From Aliiruegeria haliotis (GTDB lineage: Bacteria; Pseudomonadota; Alphaproteobacteria; Rhodobacterales; Rhodobacteraceae), in the NCBI RefSeq assembly GCF_003003255.1, contig NZ_PVTD01000004.1, positions 62,001-126,000 on the forward strand: a DNA stretch of 64,000 bases, in the 5' to 3' direction. This document shows positions 8,701-19,785 of the stretch, piece after piece. The notes beneath the pieces are model-generated. The model searched no databases, had not been told where the DNA came from, and saw nothing but the letters and a program-made list of their open reading frames with translations. The position numbers and the translations under genes are program-made. Each line of letters begins with the position of its first letter. Within the stretch, counting starts at the first letter, position 1.

Positions 8701-9663
8701 TCAGGCAGTTTCGCCGCCCCCCGCACAGGCGCCCCGCGCCGCGGCGACACCCTCGGCGACCAGGCCTTCGCCTGCCATTTTCAGCAATTGCCAGAGATCT
8801 TCGAACCACCCCTGTCCGCGCGCGCTTTCCCGTCGAACCAGGCCGATTGCCCGCTTGGGCTCGGGTGCCGGGAACCGTGTCAGGCGCATTTCCGGCGCCG
8901 CGGACAGTTCCTTGGCCAAGGCAATTTCCGGCATGAACGTCAGCCCGAAACCGCCGGCAACGAGACCGGACAGGGTCGAAAGCGACGATGCGCCCAGATC
9001 GACCCGCGTATCGCGCCGATCAAGGGAACAGGCCTCCAAGGCCTGATCGGCAAGGCAATGCCCCTCGTCCAGTAGCAGCAATTGCCGTGGTGTCAGTGAC
9101 GACGGATCGGGCACCCGCCCCTCCGCCAACAGGGCCTCGATGCGGGTGCTGGATCCGGCCAGAAGAAACCGGTCTTCGAAAAGGGGCATCTCGGTCAGCC
9201 CATCCTCACCCGACGGCAGGGCAACCACCGCGGCATCCAGTCGGCCCATGGTCAGATCGTTCAGAAGCTCCTCTGTCGTCGCCTCCCGGACCCTCAGGTC
9301 CAGCCCGACGTTCTGCGCCCGGAGCAATGGCAGTGCCGCAGGAATCAGGTAGGGCGCGACCGTCGGGATCATCCCGAGCGCCAGACGGCCGCTGAGCCCG
9401 CTTGTGACCCTAGCACTCCGCTCCAGCGCGCCGAGCTCCGACATCACCCGGCGGGCATGATCGACGATCTCATGTCCGGCAGGCGTCAGCACCACCCGGC
9501 GCGGCAACCGTTCGAGCAGAACCACGCCAAGCGCCGCCTCCATGTCGCGAATCTGGACCGACAGCGCCGGTTGGGAGACATGCACCGCCTCCGCCGCACG
9601 CGAAATCTGACCGTGCTCGGCAACGGCAAGCAGATAGCGAAGCTGTCGCAGGGTGACACTCAT
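8701..9663 (-). CDS. oxyR: OxyR-type LysR family hydrogen peroxide regulator
   Basis: The 320-residue protein has an N-terminal winged helix-turn-helix (ISRAAEAVHVSQPALSVQIRD, residues 20-40) and a LysR effector domain. The peroxide-sensing pair of OxyR is present as C203 and C212 in DEGHCLADQALEAC, with the same spacing of nine as C199 and C208 of the E. coli protein, and in the same sequence setting. It is divergent from katG, the classic OxyR target, across a 455-base region. Together these make OxyR the clear call rather than a generic LysR protein. The start at 9663 gives the usual MSVTLRQLRYL. Confidence 0.95.
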   Translation of the reverse strand: MSVTLRQLRYLLAVAEHGQISRAAEAVHVSQPALSVQIRDMEAALGVVLLERLPRRVVLTPAGHEIVDHARRVMSELGALERSARVTSGLSGRLALGMIPTVAPYLIPAALPLLRAQNVGLDLRVREATTEELLNDLTMGRLDAAVVALPSGEDGLTEMPLFEDRFLLAGSSTRIEALLAEGRVPDPSSLTPRQLLLLDEGHCLADQALEACSLDRRDTRVDLGASSLSTLSGLVAGGFGLTFMPEIALAKELSAAPEMRLTRFPAPEPKRAIGLVRRESARGQGWFEDLWQLLKMAGEGLVAEGVAAARGACAGGGETA

Positions 9664-12290
<2,627 letters not shown>

Positions 12291-12312
12291 AGAGACCGAG
12301 CACTCAACGACC

Positions 12313-12348
12313 AGCGGCGCCCCCACCAAGGGGCGCCGCTTGTTTTTC
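12313..12348 (+). terminator. Rho-independent terminator of katG
   Basis: An 11-bp perfect stem (AGCGGCGCCCC at 12313-12323 with GGGGCGCCGCT at 12330-12340) is followed by TGTTTTT. Confidence 0.9.
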
Positions 12349-12462
12349 CTGGGTGACGAATATGGCGCATTTTCTGTGTATTGCTGCCGACGGCACAATA
12401 TTGGCCCGCAGAGATGCACACCGGCGAACACATGCTGTGCATGCACTTTACAAAAATCCATT

Positions 12463-12489
12463 TTGACATCCTCGGGCAATATGTAAAAT
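12463..12489 (+). promoter_or_regulatory. Candidate promoter of the IorAB-like operon
   Basis: TTGACA at 12463-12468 is a perfect -35 element and TAAAAT at 12484-12489 a good -10, separated by 15 bases, in a local AT-rich patch 50 bases before the first gene. The short spacer lowers confidence. Confidence 0.5.
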
Positions 12490-12541
12490 TCCGAGAAAGT
12501 TCGGGATCAATGCTCCACCCTCGGAGCGAAAGGAGGAGCGC

Positions 12542-13003
12542 GTGAAACTCAACGTGAATGGCAAGGTCCACGACGTGGACGTCGAAGAGGACATGCCGCT
12601 GCTCTGGGTCCTGCGGGACGAGTTGAAGATCAAGGGTGTGAAGTTCGGCTGCGGGGTTGCCGCCTGCGGGGCCTGCACGGTGCATCTCGACGGCATGGCC
12701 GTGCGATCATGCCAGACCTTCGCGGGTGATGTCGGCGAAGCCGAAATCACCACCATCGAGGGAATGGGGACGCCGGACGCCATGCACGCGGTGCAACAGG
12801 CCTGGGTCGAACATCAGGTCGCCCAATGCGGCTACTGCCAGTCCGGGCAGATCATGCAGGCCGCCAGCCTTCTGGCGGAAAATCCCGTGCCCACCGATGC
12901 CGACATCGATGATGCCATGTCCGGCAACCTGTGCCGGTGCGGAACCTATCCACGCATCCGTGCAGCGGTCAAAACCGCCGCCGCCCGCCTGAAGGAGGCC
13001 TGA
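12542..13003 (+). CDS. (2Fe-2S)-binding subunit of a xanthine-oxidase-family molybdenum hydroxylase (IorA-like)
   Basis: This 153-residue protein carries two [2Fe-2S] centres in the order of the family: a plant-ferredoxin-type motif ([16 protein letters not shown]) and then the all-helical domain with [10 protein letters not shown] and [11 protein letters not shown]. It passes electrons from the molybdopterin subunit to an acceptor. The GTG start has AGGAG seven bases upstream. The next gene begins one base after its stop, so the two form an operon. Isoquinoline 1-oxidoreductase and periplasmic aldehyde dehydrogenases share this two-subunit plan without a FAD subunit; the substrate is not known. 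Confidence 0.93.
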   Translation: MKLNVNGKVHDVDVEEDMPLLWVLRDELKIKGVKFGCGVAACGACTVHLDGMAVRSCQTFAGDVGEAEITTIEGMGTPDAMHAVQQAWVEHQVAQCGYCQSGQIMQAASLLAENPVPTDADIDDAMSGNLCRCGTYPRIRAAVKTAAARLKEA

Positions 13004-13004
13004 G

Positions 13005-15248
13005 ATGAGCCGGATCGGAACCATCGCCCGCCGTACCTTCCTCGTGGGCTCCGTCGCCATCGCCGGCGGGGTGGCCTTTGGATACTACCAGTACCGGAAA
13101 CCCCACGCGAACCCGCTCCTCGACGAGCTGGGCGAGGGCGAGGCAGCGCTGACCCCCTGGGTGCAGATAAACGCCGACAAGATCACGTTGATCACGCCGC
13201 ATTCCGATCTTGGCCAGGGGGCCGCATCCATGCAGGCCATGTTGCTCGCCGAAGAGTTGGACCTGGAGTTCGGCCAATTCGAAATCTCCCCCGGCGTCCC
13301 GAGCCCTGCGTATTACAACACGGCTCTCGCCGACGAAGGCGTTCCGTTCAATTCGCACGACCACAGCTTTCCAGCCGACGCCATGCGCGGAATCCTGGGT
13401 GTGGTCGTCAAGATCATGGGCGTGCAGGGCACCGGCGGATCGACCTCGGTCCCCGACAGCTTCGACAAGCTTCGGACCGCAGGGGCGGTCGCGCGCGAAA
13501 CACTGAAGAAAGCCGCAAGCGAGAAGTCCGGCATCAACACCACAGCGCTGAAGACGGCGAGTGGCAAGGTGATCCTGCCCGACGGCACCGAATACAGCTA
13601 TCAGGAACTGGCGCCGATCGCCGCCGGGATCGAACCCGTCACCCGGGTGAAACTGCGCGAGCCTTCCGAGTGGCGGTTGATCGGCAAGGAAGTGCAACGG
13701 CTCGATATCCTCGCCAAGTCGACAGGCACCCAGACCTACGGAATCGATCTGGAGATGGACGGCATGGTTCATGCCGCCGTGAAGGTGAACCCGCGACAGG
13801 GAGGCGCGCTCAACAGCTACGACGCAAGCGCTGCCGAAGGGATGCGTGGCGTTCTGAAGATCGTGGAGGTGACGAACGGCGTTGCCGTGGTTGCGGACAA
13901 CACCTGGCGCGCCTTCCAGGCAGCCGAGGCCATCACTTTCGATTGGGGACCCGCCCCCTACCCGGCAGACATGGATGGTCACTGGGCAGAGGTCGCGAAC
14001 TCCTTCGTGGAAGAGCGGCTGGATGCGGAATGGCGCAACGACGGCGATGTTGCGACCGCGCTGGCATCCGGGCAGTCCGTGGAGGCGGAATACCGCGCTC
14101 CCTACGTCGCCCACCAGCCGCTGGAACCGCTGAACGCGTTGGTTTTGATGGAAGGCGGCCGAGTCGATATCTGGGTCGGCCATCAGTTTCCCCGCTTCGC
14201 TCAGCAGAAGGTGGCGGAGGTCGCCGGGATCGACCCCGAGGCCGTACACTTCCACCAGCAGTTCTCGGGCGGCAGCTTCGGCCATCGTCTGGAATTCGAG
14301 AATATCACGCTGGCGACAGAGATCGCGATGCAGATGCCCGGCACGCCGGTGAAGCTGACCTTCACCCGTGAGGAGGACTTCGCCCATGACTATCCGCGCC
14401 AGATTGGCATGGCGCGCGGTGTGGGCCGCGTGAAGGACGGGAAGGTGGATGCCATCGACCTCCAGGTCGCCACCGTGTCGTCTACCGATTCCCAGATTGC
14501 GCGCCTCGGCCAGTCCGCACCGCCGGGTGCCGACACGCAGATAGCGGCAGGCGCCTGGAACCAGCCTTTCGCGGTGCCGAACTTTCGTTTTCGCGCCTAC
14601 AAGGTCCCGCCGCTTTCTCCAACCTCATCCTGGCGGTCCGTCGGCGCCTCCAGCCAGGGTTTCTTCGCTTCTGCCTTCCTGGACGAGTTGATCCACGCAG
14701 CGGGCGCTGACCCGTTGGAGGAGCGGCTGCGGCTCTGCAACCACGACATCGCGCGCAAGGTGCTCGAAACCGTGGGCGACATGTCCAGCTGGGGTACGGA
14801 TCCTGGAGAGAATCGCGGCCGTGGGCTCGGCTTCGTGGACAGTTTCGGCGTGCCGGTCGCCGAGGTCGTCGAGGTGACGAACACCGGGGACGGCATCCGG
14901 ATCGACAAGGTCTTCGTTGCCGCCGATGTCGGCCGCGTTGTGGATCCGGTGAACTTCGACAACCACGTCAAGGGCGGTGTCGTTTGGGGGCTCGGCCACG
15001 CGATGAACTGCGAGATCACCTATGCCGACGGCATGGCGGAGCAGGCGAACTACTTCGATCACGAGGGAATGCGGCTGCACCAATGTCCGGAGATCGTCGT
15101 TAAGGGGCTTGAGAACGCGTCCAGAATCCGCGGCATCGGCGAACCGCCAGTGCCGCCTGCCGCCCCGGCACTGGCCGCGGCGATCTTCGACGCCACCGGG
15201 ATCCGGCTGAGAGAGATGCCGTTCAACAAGTTCGTGGATTTTGTCTGA
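13005..15248 (+). CDS. Molybdopterin-binding subunit of a xanthine-oxidase-family hydroxylase, Tat-exported (IorB-like)
   Basis: The 747-residue protein starts with a twin-arginine signal (ARRTFLVGSVAIAGGVAFG), so the folded cofactor-loaded enzyme is expected in the periplasm together with its iron-sulfur subunit. Cofactor-binding segments seen are SDLGQGAASMQAML, QQFSGGSFGHRLE, WRSVGASSQGFF and the catalytic Glu in GIGEPPVPPAAPA. The family hydroxylates N-heterocycles or oxidises aldehydes using water as oxygen source. Electrons would probably go to a cytochrome. No XdhC-like maturation chaperone is encoded beside it in the window. A GC-rich hairpin follows. Confidence 0.92.
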   Translation: MSRIGTIARRTFLVGSVAIAGGVAFGYYQYRKPHANPLLDELGEGEAALTPWVQINADKITLITPHSDLGQGAASMQAMLLAEELDLEFGQFEISPGVPSPAYYNTALADEGVPFNSHDHSFPADAMRGILGVVVKIMGVQGTGGSTSVPDSFDKLRTAGAVARETLKKAASEKSGINTTALKTASGKVILPDGTEYSYQELAPIAAGIEPVTRVKLREPSEWRLIGKEVQRLDILAKSTGTQTYGIDLEMDGMVHAAVKVNPRQGGALNSYDASAAEGMRGVLKIVEVTNGVAVVADNTWRAFQAAEAITFDWGPAPYPADMDGHWAEVANSFVEERLDAEWRNDGDVATALASGQSVEAEYRAPYVAHQPLEPLNALVLMEGGRVDIWVGHQFPRFAQQKVAEVAGIDPEAVHFHQQFSGGSFGHRLEFENITLATEIAMQMPGTPVKLTFTREEDFAHDYPRQIGMARGVGRVKDGKVDAIDLQVATVSSTDSQIARLGQSAPPGADTQIAAGAWNQPFAVPNFRFRAYKVPPLSPTSSWRSVGASSQGFFASAFLDELIHAAGADPLEERLRLCNHDIARKVLETVGDMSSWGTDPGENRGRGLGFVDSFGVPVAEVVEVTNTGDGIRIDKVFVAADVGRVVDPVNFDNHVKGGVVWGLGHAMNCEITYADGMAEQANYFDHEGMRLHQCPEIVVKGLENASRIRGIGEPPVPPAAPALAAAIFDATGIRLREMPFNKFVDFV

Positions 15249-15260
15249 AATCGCCCCACC

Positions 15261-15282
15261 GAGCCTGCGTTCGCGCAGGCTC
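15261..15282 (+). terminator. Hairpin after the molybdenum hydroxylase operon
   Basis: A 9-bp perfect stem GAGCCTGCG (15261-15269) and CGCAGGCTC (15274-15282) closes a TTCG tetraloop 12 bases after the stop. There is no T-run on the plus strand, so it may protect the mRNA end rather than terminate alone. Confidence 0.55.
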
Positions 15283-15352
15283 AGCTCAGCACCCCGCGCT
15301 CCAACAAGGTCGCGCGGCAAACTCACAGCACCGGTCGGACCAGCGCGCGAGC

Positions 15353-15515
15353 GCAATGTGCGACCTCCACAGCCCCGCGACCATGGCGCACCCGGTCAAC
15401 AGATACGTGCTCACATTTGCCCGCCGGTCCCCCGAAACCGAACGGTCGCCTGGCAGGCCACCCTCGTGCTCGCCTCCTCCATGCGGCAAGCGGGGAGAGG
15501 TTTCGCACAACCCTC
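15353..15515 (-). ncRNA. ssrS: Probable 6S RNA (ends approximate)
   Basis: On the minus strand this segment can fold into one long rod with a large central bubble, the 6S shape. The outer stem pairs GTGCGA, CCTC and CCCCGC of the 5' side (15508 downwards) with GCGGGG, GAGG and TCGCAC of the 3' side (ending at 15358). The inner arm pairs GCCTGCC with GGCGGGC. The 3' half has the run GCGCCATGGTCGCGGGGCTG, like alphaproteobacterial 6S RNAs. It lies next to the 5-formyl-THF cyclo-ligase gene, a well-known 6S neighbour. 6S RNA binds the sigma70 holoenzyme and lowers transcription in stationary phase. Unusually, it lies downstream of the cyclo-ligase gene here. Confidence 0.7.
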
Positions 15516-15626
15516 TGCGATGTGCTGACTTGTCTGGCCCGATGCGTCGCAGCCAATGACGGTCGCAAAGCTCGGCCTGCGGGCACGCCATTCATGACCG
15601 TACATCAGTTATGCACGTGCCAGAAC

Positions 15627-15641
15627 CGCCCCGAAGGGGCG
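15627..15641 (-). terminator. Short GC hairpin after the cyclo-ligase gene
   Basis: CGCCCC-GAA-GGGGCG lies between the cyclo-ligase stop and the 6S candidate. With only 6 bp and no T-run it is a weak terminator or mRNA-end structure. Confidence 0.4.
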
Positions 15642-15672
15642 CCCGGCCCCAAGGATCCGCGACGCGCCAGCG

Positions 15673-16233
15673 TCAAGGATCGAGGGGCAACACACCATTC
15701 TCGGTTACCACCTCGTCGAGCCGCTGGTCGGTCGGTTCCAACGGAAGGGCTTCGGTTTGCTGATCCCCATAGGCGAAACCGATGGCCCGAACGGGCCCCG
15801 TCGCCCGCAGTCGCTCCAGCGTCCTGTCGTAGAATCCGCCGCCGTAGCCCAGCCGGTACAGTCCTGCATCGAATGCCACCAGCGGCACGATGAGCACATT
15901 CGGCACCAGAACAGCGCCTCCCACCGGGATCATGACCTTGAAGCTCCCTTCCTCAAGTGCACATCCCGGGCGCCAATCCCGGAAGGTCAGCGGACACCCG
16001 TGGCCCTCGACCACAGGGACGCAGATCCGGTTGCGGGCCGACAGGGCGCCCATAGCCGGCAGCGGATCGGCTTCAGTGCGAATCGGCAGGTAGCCCGCGA
16101 TGACCTGCCCGGTCACGCCCCGCAGATACGATTCAAGCTGCGCAGAGGCTGCCGCCCGATGGCGTGCATGCGCCGTCTTGCGCCGCGCATATGCCGCCGC
16201 CCTCTCCGTCGCCTTCCGTTCCGCAAGGTTCAC
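15673..16233 (-). CDS. 5-formyltetrahydrofolate cyclo-ligase
   Basis: The 186-residue protein has the family landmarks: an Arg/Lys-rich N-terminal helix (AYARRKTAHARHRAA), IAGYLPIRTEADPLPAM, and the C-terminal ATP-binding PLVAFDAGLYRLGYGGGFYDRTL. It converts 5-formyl-THF to 5,10-methenyl-THF using ATP, recovering a storage and inhibitory folate. Its GTG start overlaps the TGA stop of mgtE by the sequence GTGA, which suggests translational coupling. The gene is often called ygfA or fau. Confidence 0.95.
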   Translation of the reverse strand: MNLAERKATERAAAYARRKTAHARHRAAASAQLESYLRGVTGQVIAGYLPIRTEADPLPAMGALSARNRICVPVVEGHGCPLTFRDWRPGCALEEGSFKVMIPVGGAVLVPNVLIVPLVAFDAGLYRLGYGGGFYDRTLERLRATGPVRAIGFAYGDQQTEALPLEPTDQRLDEVVTENGVLPLDP

Positions 16234-17618
16234 AACAACACCACCGCGGCAAGACCGAGGAACGCAAAGAAGCCCACCACATCGGTGACTGTCGTCACGA
16301 AGGTGCCGGAGGCCAGCGCCGGATCGACGCCCAGCTTCTCCATCATCACCGGGACGAGGATCCCGGCCAACGCCGCCACGGCCAGGTTCACGACCATTGC
16401 AAGGGCAATCACGAGCCCGAGCTGCGTCGAACCGAACCAGAGTAGCGCCACGATCCCCATGACAATCGCAAAGAACAACCCGTTCAGCAGCCCGACCAGC
16501 AGTTCCCGCCCGACCACCCGCCAGACATTGGACCCCGTGAGGTCCTTCGTGGCGATGGCCCGGACAGCCACCGTCAGGGATTGCGTCCCTGCATTGCCCC
16601 CCATCGATGCAACGATGGGCATCAGCACCGCCAGGGCCACGATTTCACCGATCGCCCCTTCAAACAGGGCAATCACCAGCGACGCGAGGATGGCGGTGGC
16701 CAGGTTCACGGCCAGCCAGGGCAAACGCAGTTTCGTCGTCTCTATCGCCGTGTCGCTCAGGCTCGACTCCTCGGTCACCCCCGCCAGACGCAGCATGTCC
16801 TCCTCGTGCTCGTCATCGAGCACCGCCATCGCATCATCGATGGTGATCACCCCCACCAAGCGGTCGTTCGCATCCACGACAGGCACGGATATCAGGTGAT
16901 ACTGGTTGAAGGCATAGGCCACCTCGCTCTCGTCCTGATCCACAGGCACGGTGCGGAAGGAATGCTCCGTCGCATCGCGCATGGGCGTCTCTCGCGGCGT
17001 CGACAGCAGCTTTCCCAACGTAACGTAGCCGGTGGGCCGCATCCGCGGATCGACAAGAATCACGTGGTAGAACTGTTCGGGAAGGTTCTCGCTCTCCTCG
17101 CGCAGGTAGTCGATGGCCTGCCCGACGTTCCAGTATTCCGGGGCCGTCACGACCTCCCGCTGCATCATCCGACCAGCGGAGAACTCCGGGTAGCCAAGTG
17201 CCTGCTCGACCGCGACCCGCTCGCTGGCTGGCAACGCATCGAGAACGACGCCCTTCTTGTCCTCCTCCATATCTTCGAGGATGTCGACAATGTCGTCGGA
17301 TTCGAGGTCGAGGACGGCCTCCGACAGCACGTCGTCGGGCAGCATCTCGATCACTTCCTGCCGCACACTCTCATCGAGTTCCGACAGGATTTCACCGTCG
17401 ATGTCCCGTCCCCAGAACCGCAGCAGGAGGTGTCGTGTCTTGTCCCCCACCTGTTCCATGAGATCGGCGATATCCGCCGGGTGAAGCTGGTCGAGCAAGC
17501 GCCCCAGACGAGCCGCATCGCCGCTGCTGATCGCCAGCAGGATCGCCTGCACACGCTCACGTTTCAGGGCATAGGCATCGTCATCCCGACCGGCCGGGTC
17601 GGCAGTCTCTTCGGCCAT
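16230..17618 (-). CDS. mgtE: Magnesium transporter MgtE
   Basis: The 462-residue protein has an acidic N-terminal superhelical domain (LHPADIADLMEQV, DVLSEAVLDLESDDIVDIL), a pair of CBS domains (ending at VGVITIDDAMAVLDDEHEED) and five C-terminal membrane helices including the family signature MPIVASMGGNAGTQSLTV. MgtE is a homodimeric magnesium channel whose cytosolic domains close the pore when magnesium is plentiful. ATG 17618 (MAEET) is chosen over an upstream codon because AAGG lies before it. It is the first gene of the mgtE, cyclo-ligase, 6S RNA group. No magnesium riboswitch was recognised in the 136-base leader shared with guaD. Confidence 0.95.
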   Translation of the reverse strand: MAEETADPAGRDDDAYALKRERVQAILLAISSGDAARLGRLLDQLHPADIADLMEQVGDKTRHLLLRFWGRDIDGEILSELDESVRQEVIEMLPDDVLSEAVLDLESDDIVDILEDMEEDKKGVVLDALPASERVAVEQALGYPEFSAGRMMQREVVTAPEYWNVGQAIDYLREESENLPEQFYHVILVDPRMRPTGYVTLGKLLSTPRETPMRDATEHSFRTVPVDQDESEVAYAFNQYHLISVPVVDANDRLVGVITIDDAMAVLDDEHEEDMLRLAGVTEESSLSDTAIETTKLRLPWLAVNLATAILASLVIALFEGAIGEIVALAVLMPIVASMGGNAGTQSLTVAVRAIATKDLTGSNVWRVVGRELLVGLLNGLFFAIVMGIVALLWFGSTQLGLVIALAMVVNLAVAALAGILVPVMMEKLGVDPALASGTFVTTVTDVVGFFAFLGLAAVVLL

Positions 17619-17754
17619 GGCACGCCCTTTCCACGTTTCGTCGTGCCCCAAGATACGACAGCGGCGCCGGGGCGCAACCGCCCAGCCGGACTGCCGAACC
17701 GCTTGCCGCGGCTGCCCCGTTGCACCCCACCGGCAAGGCGCCTAGGCTTTTGCC

Positions 17755-19131
17755 ATGACCGCCATTGATCACCTGATCCTGGGGCAGGTGCTGGACATCC
17801 ACGCCAACCCTTTCGACGTCGAGCCGGACGGCTGCGCACGCCACATCCGTCGTGGGGCAATCCTGGTCCGTGACGGCGCAATCCACGAGATCGGAGAAGC
17901 CGAGGACCTGCGCGCGGCCCATCCCGATGCCCGCGTCACCGATCACGGTGAGGGGGTTATCCTCCCCGGCTTCGTCGATTCCCATGCCCACTACCCGCAG
18001 ACGGCCATCATCGCCTCCTGGGGGAAACGGCTGATCGACTGGCTCAACAGCTACACCTTCCCGGAAGAAATGCGGTTCCGCGATGCCGACTATGCCAACG
18101 AGATCGCGAACCGCTACCTGAACCTGCTGCTGACTCACGGCACGACCTCAGTCGCCAGCTTTTGCACCATCCACCCGGCCTCGGTCACGGCAATCTTTGC
18201 CGCCGCCGAACAGCGTGGCATGGCCGTGACCGCCGGCAGAACCTGCATGGATCGCAATGCACCCGACGGCCTGCGGGATGACGCACAGAGCGCCTATGAT
18301 GAAAGCAAGGCGCTGCTGGAAACCTGGCACGGGCGCGGGCGCGCGACCTACGCCATAACACCACGGTTCTCCCCCACCTCGACGCCGGAACAGCTGGAGG
18401 CGCTCGGCGCGCTCTGGGCAGAGCATCCCGACTGCCCGATGCAAACCCATCTGAGTGAACAGACCGACGAGGTGGAGTGGGTCGCCGAGCTATATCCATC
18501 CAAGAAAGACTACCTCGACACCTACGAGGCGCATGGCCTGCTCAAACCCGGTGGCATGTTCGGCCATGCGATCTGGCTGACCGACAGCGAGCGCGACCGG
18601 CTGCGCGACCACGGCGCGGCGCTCATTCACTGCCCGACATCAAATACGTTCATTGGCTCCGGCCTTTTCGACACCGCGCGGGCAGTGGCGGAGGGACAGA
18701 CGGTCGGGTTGGCCACCGACACCGGCGGCGGCTCCTCCTTTTCGATGCTGCACACGATGGCCTCCGCCTACGAGATCGGCCAGCTCACCGGAACGGCATT
18801 GCATCCCGCGCAGCTTCTCTGGCTGGCCACCACAGGTTCGGCCCGCGCCATGCGCCAGGCCGACAGGATTGGTACGCTGGCGCTCGGCTCGGCCGCGGAT
18901 CTGGTTGTGCTCGACCTCGCCTCCACCCCGGCAATCGCGCAGCGACAGGCCCGGGCGGAGACCATCTGGGAAGCGGTGTTTCCGACGATCATGATGGGAG
19001 ACGATCGCGCCGTTGTCGCAGTTCACGTCGGCGGGCGGCTGTTCGATACACACAAGGGGGAATGGGCCTTCCCCGACGCGAGCCACAGCAGGCCACTCAA
19101 CCCGTTGATATCAGACAGCCTCGGGCTCTGA
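17755..19131 (+). CDS. guaD: Guanine deaminase
   Basis: The 458-residue amidohydrolase has the metal ligands in PGFVDSHAHYPQ near residue 80, TFPEEMRF and the substrate-side FCTIHPAS, followed by MQTHLSEQTDEVEW, FGHAIWLTD and the distal Asp in LATDTGGGSSFSML. This set is specific to guanine deaminase rather than to the wider chlorohydrolase group. It converts guanine to xanthine and ammonia in the cytoplasm. It is divergent from mgtE. An 8-oxoguanine deaminase gene lies 1.2 kb further on, on the opposite strand, which gives the area a purine-catabolism flavour. Confidence 0.94.
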   Translation: MTAIDHLILGQVLDIHANPFDVEPDGCARHIRRGAILVRDGAIHEIGEAEDLRAAHPDARVTDHGEGVILPGFVDSHAHYPQTAIIASWGKRLIDWLNSYTFPEEMRFRDADYANEIANRYLNLLLTHGTTSVASFCTIHPASVTAIFAAAEQRGMAVTAGRTCMDRNAPDGLRDDAQSAYDESKALLETWHGRGRATYAITPRFSPTSTPEQLEALGALWAEHPDCPMQTHLSEQTDEVEWVAELYPSKKDYLDTYEAHGLLKPGGMFGHAIWLTDSERDRLRDHGAALIHCPTSNTFIGSGLFDTARAVAEGQTVGLATDTGGGSSFSMLHTMASAYEIGQLTGTALHPAQLLWLATTGSARAMRQADRIGTLALGSAADLVVLDLASTPAIAQRQARAETIWEAVFPTIMMGDDRAVVAVHVGGRLFDTHKGEWAFPDASHSRPLNPLISDSLGL

Positions 19132-19166
19132 CCCCGCAAGCCGCCGGGCGCACGGCCAATGACCTT

Positions 19167-19195
19167 CCGGGCTGTTGAGCGGTTCAGCAGCCCGG
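19167..19195. terminator. Convergent hairpin between guaD and the CAP gene
   Basis: CCGGGCTG at 19167-19174 pairs with CAGCCCGG at 19188-19195, extendable inward. It overlaps the last codons of the minus-strand CAP gene and could serve both converging genes. There is no T-run. Confidence 0.45.
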
Positions 19196-19672
19196 ACGGG
19201 CCAGCACAAGAACCCAGGTGTTGTTCGGAGCCCGCGCAAGGCCGTACTCCGTGGGCATCCGGTGCAGCATGAGCCGCTTGTGTCCCCAGGAGTTGATCCA
19301 CGCCTGTACCACAGCGGCGGAATCGCGCTGACCACGGGCAATGTTCTCTCCGGCCCAGCAATAGCTGTAGCCGGTCGCCCTCAGCCGTTCGAAGACCCGC
19401 GCGCCCTCTGGGCTCCGGTGGGAGAAATACCCGCGCCGTGCCATGTCCTGTGCGTGGATCGCAGCAACCTTTTCAAGCCGCTCGGATGGGCGAAGGCTGT
19501 TCCGGCCGTTGGTCGTGCGCAGCTGGTTCACCAGCTTCCCGACCTGCTGGGATGTGCTTGCAGACGCCTGCCAAACGAGCGGTTCCGATGGCGCGCCGAG
19601 CCGCGTCGCCGCATCCCCGATCTGCACGGAGGCCAACATGGCCAACGCTGTCACCATTGCTCCCAAAGCCAT
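19184..19672 (-). CDS. Secreted CAP-domain (SCP/PR1-like) protein, copy 1
   Basis: The 162-residue protein has a signal peptide (MALGAMVTALAMLASVQIGDA) and a CAP domain: QVGKLVNQLRTTNGRNSL, the His in AAIHAQDMARRGYFSHRSP, GYSYCWAGENIARG and HKRLMLHRMPTEYGLAR. Bacterial CAP proteins of the YkwD type are secreted or periplasmic and mostly of unknown function; some bind lipids or peptidoglycan-related ligands. A second copy lies 113 bases upstream on the same strand, so this is a tandem pair. Confidence 0.88.
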   Translation of the reverse strand: MALGAMVTALAMLASVQIGDAATRLGAPSEPLVWQASASTSQQVGKLVNQLRTTNGRNSLRPSERLEKVAAIHAQDMARRGYFSHRSPEGARVFERLRATGYSYCWAGENIARGQRDSAAVVQAWINSWGHKRLMLHRMPTEYGLARAPNNTWVLVLARPGC

Positions 19673-19785
19673 CAGATTCTCCTTCTGTCTGCCCGCAGCC
19701 TCTCAGGTCCATTCGCTTTTCGATGGGCCTTTTCATGGCAGGGTAATGGCAGAGACAAGGGATTTGCCAGATGTGCTCCGACGGA

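Noticed and set aside
12969-14387. Open frame of 472 codons on the minus strand across the molybdopterin subunit gene
   Set aside because: Antisense shadow; the opposite strand has the Tat signal and cofactor motifs.
17619-17754. Possible magnesium or purine riboswitch between mgtE and guaD
   Set aside because: The 136-base divergent spacer shows no conserved riboswitch core and is too short to serve both genes with one.
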